Assembly (NCBI GenBank): GCA_965249595.1
Contig: OZ252242.1
Span: 1,240,001 to 1,304,000, forward strand
Direction: 5' to 3'
Length of the DNA stretch: 64,000 nt
Source of the DNA: VXNJ01 sp965249595
GTDB lineage: Bacteria > Chloroflexota > UBA11872 > VXNJ01
Made by a program: the position numbers and the translations under genes. Numbering within the stretch: the stretch's first letter is position 1; each line of letters opens with the position of its first letter. Positions 33,540 to 42,319 of this stretch are shown here, piece after piece. The notes beneath the pieces were generated by a model, which had not been told where the DNA came from, searched no databases, and saw nothing but the letters and a program-made list of their open reading frames with translations.

Positions 33540-35226
33540 TTACTTTTGCAGAACCCCGTTGCCTCACCAAAAAATGTAACCGAAGTTCAGAGCCGTTTAA
33601 TTGATCCCAACCGGAGCGATCTCGCGCACGATTCCGATGCCTGGTTCGCCATCGCCGGATCCGTTTACGACTCCATAAACGAGTTCACGGGCCATTACCG
33701 ATCTCCACTGCTTGAGCCGTCGCTGCAAGGTCCGCAGCTGCTTTGGGCCGACACTTTCGGGATGATCGCGCATTAACACTTGCAGGATCGCGGTGCCGCT
33801 GGCGTCGGGATGGTACTGCAGGTAGGTGAGCACCTCGGGCCAGACGTGCTCCAGGGGATCTTTGTGAGTTCGCCACCAGCGGGGTTTGCGATTGCGCCGG
33901 CGCGTTGGATTGGCATCGCCCTCCCGCCAGAGATGAGCGAGCTTGGCGAGGAACTGTGACAAGTCATCCTTTTGCACCTTGCCATCGTTCTTCGGGGGCT
34001 GCCAATGTGGCCAGGGCCGACTGGGCCGCTCTGATCTCGCTGAGCAGGAAGAGCGGATCCAACCTGGAGCGGGTAGCGCGCAACCACTCCTTGACCGTTT
34101 CGGCAACCGCGGGGTGCGCGAGCAGGCGCTGGCAGGGAGTTTGCGGACGGTCGTAGCGCTTGCGGGTGCGTGATCCGATCTTCTCCCTGGCGATCAACTT
34201 GAACGAGGGCTGGAAGTAATTCGTATAAAGACTGACCAGGGTAAACAGCCGGGCCAGGGCCTGGCCGGCGATCAGGCCGGCGATCAGCCCTGAGAAGCGC
34301 TCGTAACCGGCGAACCACCGCCCCGTTCTTCTGCTCGATGTAGGCCTGGTCATTGGAGCGATAGGCCCGTGAACGGGTGAACTCGGGTTCCCGCGCTGCC
34401 GGCAGTAGTCGATCAGGGTCTGGCAGATGAACACGCTGTCGTTGCCTCAAATCGATCCCCAGGATCGACACCGGCAAACGCCCGGATATGACGCCCAGCG
34501 CCTCGGTGACCAGGGTCTGCTCACGGGCCAGCAGCGGAACTGCTTCAACCCAGCCGGTGGCGACATCGGTCACCGCCAGGGTCTGGATGAACGATCCGGC
34601 CATATTGCCGCCGCCGTGGGCCACCAGGTCGATCTCAAGGTAGCCGGGATCGGGGCCATGCCAATCGGCAAAGGTCCGGATGGGGACTGCCTTATGGTGG
34701 CGATTGCGGCGGCGGGGATTTCGTCTGCGGCTGCCGGCGGTCTTGCGGACTGGTTTGAGCACCCGATCGATCGACGCCGGACTGATTGCCAGGAGCTTGT
34801 TGCCTGCGTTTGGGTCCAGCCGCAGGTGTCCGTGGCGCTGTGAGGGCATCGATCAGGCTGGGCAATATCGCTTGCAGGCGCTTTGAGCAGATGCGGTCGG
34901 ACGCCTCCCAGAGGACGATAAGCGATTCTTTGACGGCCGCGTCGTAAATTCGTCGCGAGGATCGGGCCCGCGGAACAGTTCCGCCGCTCGATGACGACCC
35001 CAATAGCCGGGTCGCGTAGCTGCGGTTGTAGCCGGTCAGGGAGACGAACTCGTCCAGGATCTTGCTTTTGCCGGGCTTGCCTGCCCGACGATAGCGGCCC
35101 CTTAAGCGCGGCCAGCAATTCGCGCCGTGCGATCCGGCTGAGTTTCTTCTTTCGCATCGGTTGCCTCCTTATCGGATTTGGATTACAAATCCAGTGAGGC
35201 AACGGGATCGTTTCAGCTACAAAAAA
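33540..35226 (-). mobile_element. Degenerate insertion sequence with integrase-core transposase
   Basis: About 1.7 kb. The ends carry imperfect inverted repeats sharing the 13-mer CCCGTTGCCTCAC (33555-33567; reverse complement at 35194-35206). The outer TTTTGCAG/TTTTTTGTAG and an inner TGTAA-CC are also matched. The single transposase frame between them is riddled with frameshifts. It abuts the truncated permease on the left and damaged peroxiredoxin on the right. No matching copy is seen at the other end of the island. Confidence 0.8.
33597..35157 (-). pseudogene. Transposase with DDE integrase core (frameshifted)
   Basis: Begins MRKKKLSRIARRELLAAL at 35157 and must change frame at least five times to reach the end PEVLTYLQYHPDASGTA...REIAPVGIN at 33597. 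Pieces in order: FVSLTGYNRSYATRLLG; the catalytic strand PGYLEIDLVAHGG; the second aspartate region DNDSVFICQTLID; FTRSRAYRSNDQAYIEQKNG with the catalytic glutamate; and LVSLYTNYFQPSFKL. The GYNRSYA and EQKN motifs resemble IS1202/ISNCY-type rve transposases; family placement is by eye. Not functional as it stands. Confidence 0.85.
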
Positions 35227-35714
35227 CGTGAGTCAATGCGCGGGCTCGCAGCAACGTCTCCGCGGTCCGTTAGAGCCCTCCGGCGTCGGCACTTACGGCC
35301 TCTGGAAGCTCCCTGTACTGGATTTAATTGCGCGGGTTTGAGCTTGTGAATTGCGTACTCGGGACCGACGATAAAGATGTCGCGTTCGGCTTTGCCGGAT
35401 TCGCGCAGGCAGTCAAGGGCGCGCGTCGCCGCCTCATCATCGGCCAGCGGCTCGAAGGACAGTCCCAGGGTCTTCTTGAACTGCTCCTGGGTTTCTAGAG
35501 CGTCCACCGAAACTCCCAGGATATTAACCCCGGCGCCGTCAAAACGCGAGTGCAGAAAGCGCAGGATTTCCATCTCGTGGGTGCAGCCGTTGGTGAATGA
35601 CTTGAGGTAGAAGGCCAGCAACACACGGTCTCCGGAAACCGCCCGATCGAGTGAAAAATCGCCGCCGTCGGTAGAAGGAACCTGAAAATCGGGTGCGATG
35701 TCACCGACGTCCAA
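35217..35714 (-). CDS. AhpC/TSA-type peroxiredoxin with damaged C-terminus
   Basis: Starts MDVGDIAPDFQVPSTDGG, a typical thioredoxin-fold peroxiredoxin N-terminus. The peroxidatic-type cysteine is in FYLKSFTNGCTHEME near residue 44, and VNILGVSVDALETQEQF and RDIFIVGPEYAIHKL follow. After about residue 122 the sequence becomes basic and unfamily-like, and runs into the IS end. Another frame in the same place reads EAVSADAGG...AETLLRARAL, which looks like the true tail, so a frameshift after residue 122 is likely. It is upstream of and divergent from aldo/keto reductase 1. Probably a pseudogene. Confidence 0.7.
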   Translation of the reverse strand: MDVGDIAPDFQVPSTDGGDFSLDRAVSGDRVLLAFYLKSFTNGCTHEMEILRFLHSRFDGAGVNILGVSVDALETQEQFKKTLGLSFEPLADDEAATRALDCLRESGKAERDIFIVGPEYAIHKLKPAQLNPVQGASRGRKCRRRRALTDRGDVAASPRIDSRFL

Positions 35715-35822
35715 TGACGTTTCCGGTCGTTGAATGGTGGTGAATCGGTTCGGGCCTTTTTTAGAACAAGGCCCAATCGGCGAGCGCGCCGGGCGACGGC
35801 GACCGAATTAGCGAGGATGGGT

Positions 35823-36806
35823 ATGCGGTACGTTTCAATTCCAGGAATCCCCCGGCCGCTGGCGCGGGCCGTGCTCGGGACCGAGGGCTTTTACCTGGAC
35901 GATTACGATTTCCGGTCCAGGGTTCTGGACGCCTACCTGGCCGGTGGCGGCAACGTCCTCGACACCGGCCGAACCTACGGCATCGGCGTGCCGGTCGGCC
36001 CCAACGCGCACGGCGAGTCCGAGCAGGTGCTGGGGCGCTGGATGGAGAGCAGGGGCGTCCGCGATCAGGTGATGGTGAACACCAAGGGAGCGCACCGCCT
36101 GCCAATAGGGCGGGGGCTGGCGCGGATGACCAAGGCCTACATCGATTACGACATCCTCACCAGCCTGGAGCGCCTGCGGACCGATCACATCGATGTGTGG
36201 ATGTTTCACCGCGACAACCCCAATGTCGAGGTGGCCAAGATCATCGACTGGGTAAATCCGCAAATCGCCGCCGGGCGGATCAAAGCGGTGGGGGCGTCCA
36301 ACTGGAGCCTGGAGCGATTGGCGGCCGCCAATGCCTACGCCAATGCAAATGGCCTTAGGGGGCTTTCGCTGCCCTCAAACCAATTCGGGCTTGCCACTCC
36401 GGCGGAGCCGCGCTGGCCGGGGACCAAAAATCTTCCGCCCGAACAGCGGACCCGGCTCGCGGCCCTGGGGGTGGCCAATCTGGCCTGGTCGGCGCAGTGC
36501 TCCGGATTCTTCGCGATCAGGGAGGGGGCGCCGGAGCATCCGGATCCGAACTTTAGGCGCGCCTTCCATCACCCGGAGAACTTCGCCCGCCGCGAGCGTG
36601 CCCGCTCCCTTGCGAACGCGCTGGGGTTGGCGCCCACCCAGGTGGCGCTGGCTTACACCCTGAACCAGGATTTTGATTCCCTGGGAGTGTTCTGGGCCGC
36701 CAATTCGTCTGAATTGACGCAGTGTTTGGCGGCCGCCGACGTGGTCCTTTCGCCCGAGCAGCGCCGGTACCTTGAGACCGGTCAACCGTTGGAAGGGGGC
36801 TCCTAG
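35823..36806 (+). CDS. Aldo/keto reductase 1
   Basis: About 327 residues from ATG 35823, chosen because GAGG lies 6 nt upstream and the product starts MRYVSIPGIPRPLARAVLGTE. The AKR catalytic tetrad is visible: D and Y in NVLDTGRTYG, K in VNTKGAHR, H in VWMFHRDNP. NADPH-site features are GASNWSLERL and the C-terminal QVALAYTLNQ. It is a close paralogue of aldo/keto reductase 2 (37661-38614), sharing LGTE..YLD and DFDSLGVFW. The two flank an isochorismatase-family gene. Probably acts on a sugar-like carbonyl; substrate unknown. Confidence 0.88.
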   Translation: MRYVSIPGIPRPLARAVLGTEGFYLDDYDFRSRVLDAYLAGGGNVLDTGRTYGIGVPVGPNAHGESEQVLGRWMESRGVRDQVMVNTKGAHRLPIGRGLARMTKAYIDYDILTSLERLRTDHIDVWMFHRDNPNVEVAKIIDWVNPQIAAGRIKAVGASNWSLERLAAANAYANANGLRGLSLPSNQFGLATPAEPRWPGTKNLPPEQRTRLAALGVANLAWSAQCSGFFAIREGAPEHPDPNFRRAFHHPENFARRERARSLANALGLAPTQVALAYTLNQDFDSLGVFWAANSSELTQCLAAADVVLSPEQRRYLETGQPLEGGS

Positions 36807-36854
36807 ACTTGGCGCATCCGAGGGATCGCCAAACCACCGAGCCGGAGCCCTAAA

Positions 36855-37496
36855 ATGTCGCGCACGCCTACCTTCCCGCCAGGCCAGACAGCGCTCTTAC
36901 TGGTCGACGCTCTGAACGAATTCCTCAAACCCGGCGGGAAACTTTACGAACGGACCAAGGAAACCGCGGAAGCGGCCAATACCGTCGCCAACCTCGAGCG
37001 CGTAACCGCGGCCGCCCGCAAGGCCGGTATCCTGATCGTTTACGCGAACCATCACAGCAATCGCGGTGGCGAATACGACGGCTGGAAGCATCCCGCGCCG
37101 GGGCATTTGGGGATCCAGCGGTCGGGTGCGTTTGCCCACGGCAGCTTCGGCGTTCAGGTGATCGATGAGGTCGAGCCGCAGCCGGGGGACGTGATCGCCC
37201 AGGAGCACTGGACTTCGAGTGGTTTTGCCAACACGGATCTTGAATTCCTGCTCGGCCAGCACGGGATCGAACGGGTCGTGATTGCGGGCAACCGGGCCAA
37301 TACCTGCATCGACTCAACCGGCCGGTATGCGGTTGAACTCGGCTTCCACGCCACTCTGATCTCTGACGCCATCGCCGCTTTCTCGCAGGCCGAGATGGAA
37401 GCCACAATCGAAATCAACTGGCCCGCATTCGCGCATGCCGTCGTCAGCAGCCAAGAGTTCATTGCGGCGATCGGCGCGAACCGCCAGGACAATTAG
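36855..37496 (+). CDS. Isochorismatase-family cysteine hydrolase
   Basis: 213 residues. Catalytic triad of the family: D in ALLLVDALNEF near residue 17, a lysine/Trp region EHWTSSGFANTDLEFLL, and the nucleophile cysteine in GNRANTCIDSTGRYA near residue 153, preceded by the usual cis-peptide region. Relatives include nicotinamidase, N-carbamoylsarcosine amidase and biuret hydrolase. Located 49 nt after AKR1 and 165 nt before AKR2, same strand. Substrate unknown. Confidence 0.87.
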   Translation: MSRTPTFPPGQTALLLVDALNEFLKPGGKLYERTKETAEAANTVANLERVTAAARKAGILIVYANHHSNRGGEYDGWKHPAPGHLGIQRSGAFAHGSFGVQVIDEVEPQPGDVIAQEHWTSSGFANTDLEFLLGQHGIERVVIAGNRANTCIDSTGRYAVELGFHATLISDAIAAFSQAEMEATIEINWPAFAHAVVSSQEFIAAIGANRQDN

Positions 37497-37660
37497 CCGG
37501 GGTAGGGTAGAGGCAACCGGCCCCAGCCGCGCCGGTTGCGCGGCGCGGCTGCCAGATCTTTCGCCGGCGATCCTCTAATCCAAGTTGGCCTGCCGGCTGA
37601 GCGGCGGCAAAATTTAAGTCCAGATGTGGAATTGCGCTCAAGGCGCAGGGGAAGACGCCG

Positions 37661-38614
37661 ATGCGGTTCACCAGTATTGCCGGGATCAACCGGCCGGTTT
37701 CAAGGGTGGTGCTCGGCACCGAGGACTATTACCTTGACCAATTCGACCACCATGCCCACATCCTCGACGCCTGGATATCCGGGGGCGGCAACGCCATTGA
37801 TACGGCGCGCATGTACGCGACCCGTGACGGGGTGCCCAATTCGGAACTGGTCGTCGGGAAGTGGATGGCCGAACGGGGAAATCGGAGCCAGATCACGGTA
37901 ATCACCAAGGGCGCCCACTCGCGCGCGGGTGACAACTCGGGATTGGGTTGGGTGAGCAACGAAGTCCTCAACAGCGATGTCGCCAACAGCCTTGAGGCGC
38001 TCGGCAGCGACTACATCGACATCTGGCTCTTCCACCGCGATAACCCCAAGGTCGAGGTGGCTCCGATCATGGACTGCATCAATTCCCACATCGCCGCTGG
38101 CAAGATCCGGGCGATTGGGGCCTCCAACTGGACCCTGGACCGTTTCGAGGAAGCCAACCGCTACGCGTCCGACAATGGAATGCAGGGCTTTTCGTTGCTT
38201 TCGAACCACTTCGGCCTGGCGACGCAGCAGTCCCCTCGCTGGCCGGGTTGCGTGAGCCTGCTGCCCGAACAGCGGCGACGCCTGATTGCCACCGGAAGGC
38301 CTAACCTGGCCTGGTCCTCGCAGTGCGGTGGCTTCTTTGCCGGGATTTATGACCCCGCCGATCGCTCCAACGAGCCGATGGCCAACACCTACTTTTCGGA
38401 AGAGAACTGGGCCCGGCTGGCAAGGGCCCAGCAGTTGGCGGGCGAGGTCGGAGTTTCACCGATGCAGGTGGCGCTGGCATACACGCTTAGCCAGGATTTT
38501 GATTCGCTGGGCGTGTTCTGGTCGGCCAACGAGCGCGAACTCGCAGAGACTCTGACCGCGGTCGACCTGGTGCTTTCGCCGGCCCAGATCGCCTTTCTGG
38601 AAGGCGGGGACTGA
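37661..38614 (+). CDS. Aldo/keto reductase 2
   Basis: 317 residues beginning MRFTSIAGINRPVSRVVLGTE. Tetrad: D and Y in NAIDTARMYATRDG, K in VITKGAHS, H in IWLFHRDNPK. GASNWTLDRF and SVFW-type C-terminal blocks match AKR1, from which it has diverged by many substitutions while keeping length and active site. Both paralogues appear intact, unlike most genes of this island, so they may be under selection in a pathway with the hydrolase between them. Confidence 0.88.
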   Translation: MRFTSIAGINRPVSRVVLGTEDYYLDQFDHHAHILDAWISGGGNAIDTARMYATRDGVPNSELVVGKWMAERGNRSQITVITKGAHSRAGDNSGLGWVSNEVLNSDVANSLEALGSDYIDIWLFHRDNPKVEVAPIMDCINSHIAAGKIRAIGASNWTLDRFEEANRYASDNGMQGFSLLSNHFGLATQQSPRWPGCVSLLPEQRRRLIATGRPNLAWSSQCGGFFAGIYDPADRSNEPMANTYFSEENWARLARAQQLAGEVGVSPMQVALAYTLSQDFDSLGVFWSANERELAETLTAVDLVLSPAQIAFLEGGD

Positions 38615-38627
38615 GGGCGCGGCGCTG

Positions 38628-38915
38628 TCAGGACCGCCGGGCTGCTCCGGTCAGGGTCATCTTCGAGGTCGGGCCGGCGTCGACGTAGCGGATCTCGCCG
38701 CTGATGTAACCGGCGTCGGGATCGGCCCGGAACGCGGCCGTGCGCCCGATGACGTTAGCGTCGCCGAGCTTGCCGTTGGGCACGGTTGAGGCCATCTTCG
38801 ACTTGTCGGCGCCGACGCGGTCGTAGCGGGGCACGTATATCGGGCCCGGGGCGATTGCGTTCGCGGTGATGCCGAGCGGGCCGAGCTCGACCGCCAGTCT
38901 GCGCAACCGTGCCAA
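38628..38915 (-). pseudogene. Short-chain dehydrogenase, C-terminal fragment
   Basis: Encodes only the last third of an SDR: RRLAVELGPLGITANAIAPGPIYVP, then FRADPDAGYISGEIRYVDAG. The nucleotide-binding N-terminus and the YxxxK active site are absent, and upstream sequence (38916-39060) shows no SDR coding in any frame. Unlikely to be active. Confidence 0.8.
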
Positions 38916-39067
38916 TTGAGGGCGCTCTCGCCTTCGCGTTCATGCAAAGGCGTACTCCTGACGGCGCCGTCTTCGTTGATAGCGGCCGCTGCCAAACGTA
39001 TGATCGGGCCAGTGCGATTCTGGCGAATATCGTGTCTTAACGGAGCCAGCCCGGGCGGAGGTGCACT

Positions 39068-39793
39068 ATGACCAGCGACGCGCGTCCAGACGGACCTCAG
39101 ATCTGGCTCCAGGGAGATCCCGAGGAACTGCGGGACATGTTGCCGCTCGGGATTGCAGGCCTGGTCACTAACAACCTGATCCTGCGCGACATGGCGCAGA
39201 AATACGCCGACCTGCGTTCTCTCCTTGATCGCTACCTTGAACTCGATCCGAACGCGCTGGTCGTGGAGGTGGACGGCAGCACCTACGAAGAATTCCTCTA
39301 CGCGGCCGAGGTAGCCAGCGATCTCTCGGAGAAAGTGATCGTAAAAGTGGTCACCAAGCCGATTGGGATCCGTGCCCTCGCGACACTCAGATCACGCGGC
39401 GTGCGCACCATGGCTACGACCGTTTTTTCGCTGAACCAGGCAGTGATGATGGCTGCTGCGGGAGCGAATTGGATCGCGCCGTTTGTTGGGCCGACTCATG
39501 CCGGTGGTAACGACGCCTTCACATTGGTCAAGCAAATCTCAGAGGCCTTTCGCGGCCGTCCAAATCCCCCCGGAATTATGGGTGGTATCATCCGCGACCC
39601 GGCCCACGCCCAGCTTGCATATTCGGCCGGCGCCGATGCGATCGTAACGTTTCCCAACGTGTACTGGGACATGCTCAAGCACCCGGGAACTGACGAGTGG
39701 AATTCGACTTTCTGGAAGGCGTGGGCGGAAATGGAGGACCGCGGTCAGTTGACCGGGTTCCTGCGCGGTGAGGTGTCCGTGCCCATGGCCTAG
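39068..39793 (+). CDS. Transaldolase/fructose-6-phosphate aldolase-like protein
   Basis: 241 residues, close to the 220-residue FSA/TalC subfamily. Features: an early LGIAGLVTNNLIL in place of GVTTNPSL, VEVDGSTYEEFL, the Schiff-base lysine in EKVIVKVVTKP near residue 96, then ALATLRSRGVRTMATTVFSLNQAVMMAAAGANWIAPFVGP and a late GADAIVTFP. Alignment by eye is good across the barrel. It may be a sugar-phosphate or hydroxy-acid aldolase; the altered N-terminal motif (TNN for TNP) is unusual. Intact gene within the island. Confidence 0.8.
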   Translation: MTSDARPDGPQIWLQGDPEELRDMLPLGIAGLVTNNLILRDMAQKYADLRSLLDRYLELDPNALVVEVDGSTYEEFLYAAEVASDLSEKVIVKVVTKPIGIRALATLRSRGVRTMATTVFSLNQAVMMAAAGANWIAPFVGPTHAGGNDAFTLVKQISEAFRGRPNPPGIMGGIIRDPAHAQLAYSAGADAIVTFPNVYWDMLKHPGTDEWNSTFWKAWAEMEDRGQLTGFLRGEVSVPMA

Positions 39794-40148
39794 GCGGCGC
39801 TTCGAGCTGCAGATCAAATCGCCGCGGCGTAAGCGTAATGAGGACGCCGAGGCACCGGCAATCCAAGTAAATCCCCTCGCCGCAATCGATACATGTGGTT
39901 TGCCCAACGAGTGGCTCACGAACGCGATCGCTGCATCTGGGCTGCACCGGCAGCGGTCCCAGGAGCGGGCAGGACCCAACTGATCGAAGTGCAAGGGGGT
40001 CGGTGATCGTGCCGGTGGCAGAGGTAAATCCGCGATCGCAGTTGATCAGTTTGTTTACTCGGGGCCAATCGTTGCAACTGCATCAAGAACGCATGCATTT
40101 GCCGGCAGCGCAGCGTCACCGGTAATCCATACTTCCGGGCTGTGGTAC
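39794..40148. other. Non-coding stretch, 355 nt
   Basis: No frame with recognisable coding sequence, no strong terminator, tRNA or repeat. Two GCGATCGC palindromes occur (39924-39931 and 40032-40039). It may be decayed coding DNA within the island. Confidence 0.5.
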
Positions 40149-40962
40149 CTAGGGTTTCTTGGCCAGGGCTTCGCCGAATGCGTAACCGGCGAATGCGTCG
40201 GGCCGAGTGCGCCATCGCTGCAGGGCCGCCAGGCGTCGGTCTGGAACTTTTTGAGTAACCCGTGGCTGGCCGCCGCCGCGACGCCTTTTGAGAGGAACCA
40301 TTCGGAAAGGAAGCTGAACACTGAATCGATCTCGGCCGGAGTGCTGGAAGTGTCAAATGACGCGGAGGGGCAGATATCGCAAAACCCGGCGCGATTGAGC
40401 ACGGCCTTCAAATCCCGTCCCATTTCCGGGTGGCCTCCGTTTGCCGCAAGGAGTGCAGCGAAGGCGGACCACACCGCATCGGAGATGCCTTGGTCGGGTG
40501 CCAGAAACGACGAACCGGCGCTCAGCTCGCGGCAGGCAATTGTTCCGCCGGGCTTTAAAACTCGTTTGATCTCGGCTAGAACCGCGCCGGGGTCGGGTAC
40601 GTGCATGAGCAGGGCATGGCAGTGCACGACATCGAAGTAATCGGACTCAAACCGCAGATCGGTTGCGTCGCCCACTTCGAAGGTGGCATTGTCTAATCGG
40701 GCCGCCCTAGCGGCGGCGCGGGCCAGATCGATCTGTGACGCTTCGAAATCGACGCCGAAAATTTCCCGGGACTTACCGCCTGCGCCAACCCGATAGAGAT
40801 TGATCCAGGCCCACAGCCAAAGTCCAGCAGCCGCATGCCGGGTTCAAGGTACGGCAAGAGATAGGCGGCGTTGCTGGCGGCGCTGCGGCGGTCAAGGACC
40901 TGGCGCCATTGATCGCCGTACCCCATCGTGTAGCCGGTCGGCTCGTTGCGGGCCCTGCTCAT
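40149..40962 (-). pseudogene. SAM-dependent methyltransferase (UbiE/class I type), two frameshifts
   Basis: N-terminal piece: MGYGDQWRQVLDRRSAASNAAYLL then the SAM motif LLDFGCGPGSISIGLA near residue 46. After VSPGK the frame must shift by one base near 40768-40773 to continue EIFGVDFEASQIDLARAAA...VGDATDLRFE. The next block DYFDVVHCHALLMHV and VLKPGGTIACRE reads cleanly. A second shift near 40225 (TDAWR) is needed to reach ALQRWRTRPDAFAGYAFGEALAKKP and a TAG at 40149. The reconstructed length, about 271 residues, is normal. Either decayed or badly sequenced. Its start overlaps the hydrolase fragment (ATGA). Confidence 0.82.
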
Positions 40963-41225
40963 TTGCGGTTGCCGCTGCGGGCGAAGAGGCCGAATCCGAT
41001 GTGATCAAACGCAATACAACGAAAATCCGATCGCAGGCGCTTGAAGAGTTCACAGAACTCGAACGACCAGGCCGGATTCCCGCGAGCGAAAACTATGGCC
41101 GGTCCGTCGCCTTCGTCCCCGTAGCGCGCCAGGTGGCCATCCGGTGTGGCGAAGAACCGACTGGCAAACGGAAAAAGGTTATCCAACAACAAATTTGACC
41201 GATTCGCGGGTTGCGCAATTGCCAT
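40959..41225 (-). pseudogene. Alpha/beta hydrolase (haloalkane-dehalogenase-like) N-terminal fragment
   Basis: 88 residues: HLARYGDEGDGPAIVFARGNPAWSF, ELFKRLRSDFRCIAFDHIGFG. This is the oxyanion-hole and first strand region of dehalogenase-like hydrolases, normally with HGNPTWSF; here the histidine is arginine. The nucleophile elbow and the rest are missing; the next gene starts at the stop. A truncated remnant. Confidence 0.72.
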
Positions 41226-41289
41226 ACGCTGGAAATGCGTCTTTCAGGAGAGGCGGCCACGAATATTAAGTCATTCAAAACGCTTGCAA

Positions 41290-42261
41290 TCAACCGGGTT
41301 TTGCAGCGTTCACCAGGCTGTAGATTTCTCGCGCCGATTCGCTCCCGTCATCGCAGGCTTTCGCCCAGCCGGCTACATCGGCCCCGAAGACTTCGTCCCT
41401 GATCGCGACCGAGGCCCCACGGCCGAGCAGGAATCGGACCATTTCAAGACGCCTGAACTGGATCGCAAAGTGCAGCGCGGTTGTGTTCTTGTAGGGGCGG
41501 GAATCCACATCCACGCCGATGTCCAGCAGAAAGCTAGCAACGCTGTGACGGTCATTTAGAGCGGCGAAGACGAATGCTTCGCCGATGACCTCCGCATCGT
41601 CGTCGGATGAGGGTTCTGCGGGAGGCTGGCCGACTGCGGCCCAATTGGGACGGTAAGGTCCGGCATCCCGGCGCAGTAAACAACTATTTGAGACCCAATC
41701 ATTGACCACGTCCAGCTGCCCGGTTGCCGCGGCCCACCACAGCGACGGCCGGTGCAGCCCACGCTCGTTGAGCACGTTAGCGGCTTCGATCGAACTGTGC
41801 ATGGCCGCCGATTCGAGCGCGGTGATGCCGGCATCGGCGCGCGCCCTGGGATCGGCGCCGGCGGCCAGAAGCTGGCGGCAAAGGTCGGGGAGGTTCCAGC
41901 AACCGGCCAGATTCAGGGCTCGATCCAATTCCGCGCCCGCCGCAATCAACACCGCCACGATCTCCCGTCGCGGCGGCGCGAAATCGGGTTGCGTCAGCCA
42001 TTCGAGGATCGTATTTTCCCGGGCTTTGGCCCGCACCAACTCCGGATTCGCATTCAGGATGTTGAGGAGTTGTTCGACATCTCCGCTACGGGCTGCCCGA
42101 AGTGCCCGGGCCACCAATCGGTATTCGGATCCGGCGCCGATGCTCCGGAGCAGTTCGAATAGATTCACGCCGGCCCGGGTCCGCTTCGACGACCAATTTG
42201 ACCCAAACGGGAATCCGTACCCAGCATTGGTTGTGCCGAGGTACGAGGTTCTTGCCACCAC
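41290..42261 (-). CDS. Ankyrin-repeat protein
   Basis: Up to 323 residues; the start is uncertain and may be nearer 42170 (LFELLRSIG). At least six ankyrin-like repeats by eye: AARSGDVEQLLNILNANPEL, REIVAVLIAAGAELDRAL, LPDLCRQLLAAGADPRARAD, SSIEAANVLNERG, ALNDRHSVASFLLDIGVDVD, ALHFAIQFRRLEMVRFLLGRGASV. No enzymatic domain, signal peptide or membrane segment. It lies 58 nt downstream of the large nuclease-helicase on the same strand, so the two may be cotranscribed. It could be an adaptor or immunity-type protein. Confidence 0.75.
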   Translation of the reverse strand: MVARTSYLGTTNAGYGFPFGSNWSSKRTRAGVNLFELLRSIGAGSEYRLVARALRAARSGDVEQLLNILNANPELVRAKARENTILEWLTQPDFAPPRREIVAVLIAAGAELDRALNLAGCWNLPDLCRQLLAAGADPRARADAGITALESAAMHSSIEAANVLNERGLHRPSLWWAAATGQLDVVNDWVSNSCLLRRDAGPYRPNWAAVGQPPAEPSSDDDAEVIGEAFVFAALNDRHSVASFLLDIGVDVDSRPYKNTTALHFAIQFRRLEMVRFLLGRGASVAIRDEVFGADVAGWAKACDDGSESAREIYSLVNAAKPG

Positions 42262-42319
42262 TCCCGGAAATTGAGTCTTGTCAGGGTCGACAGATTCGGC
42301 ATGGGGATGAGACTGCCGG

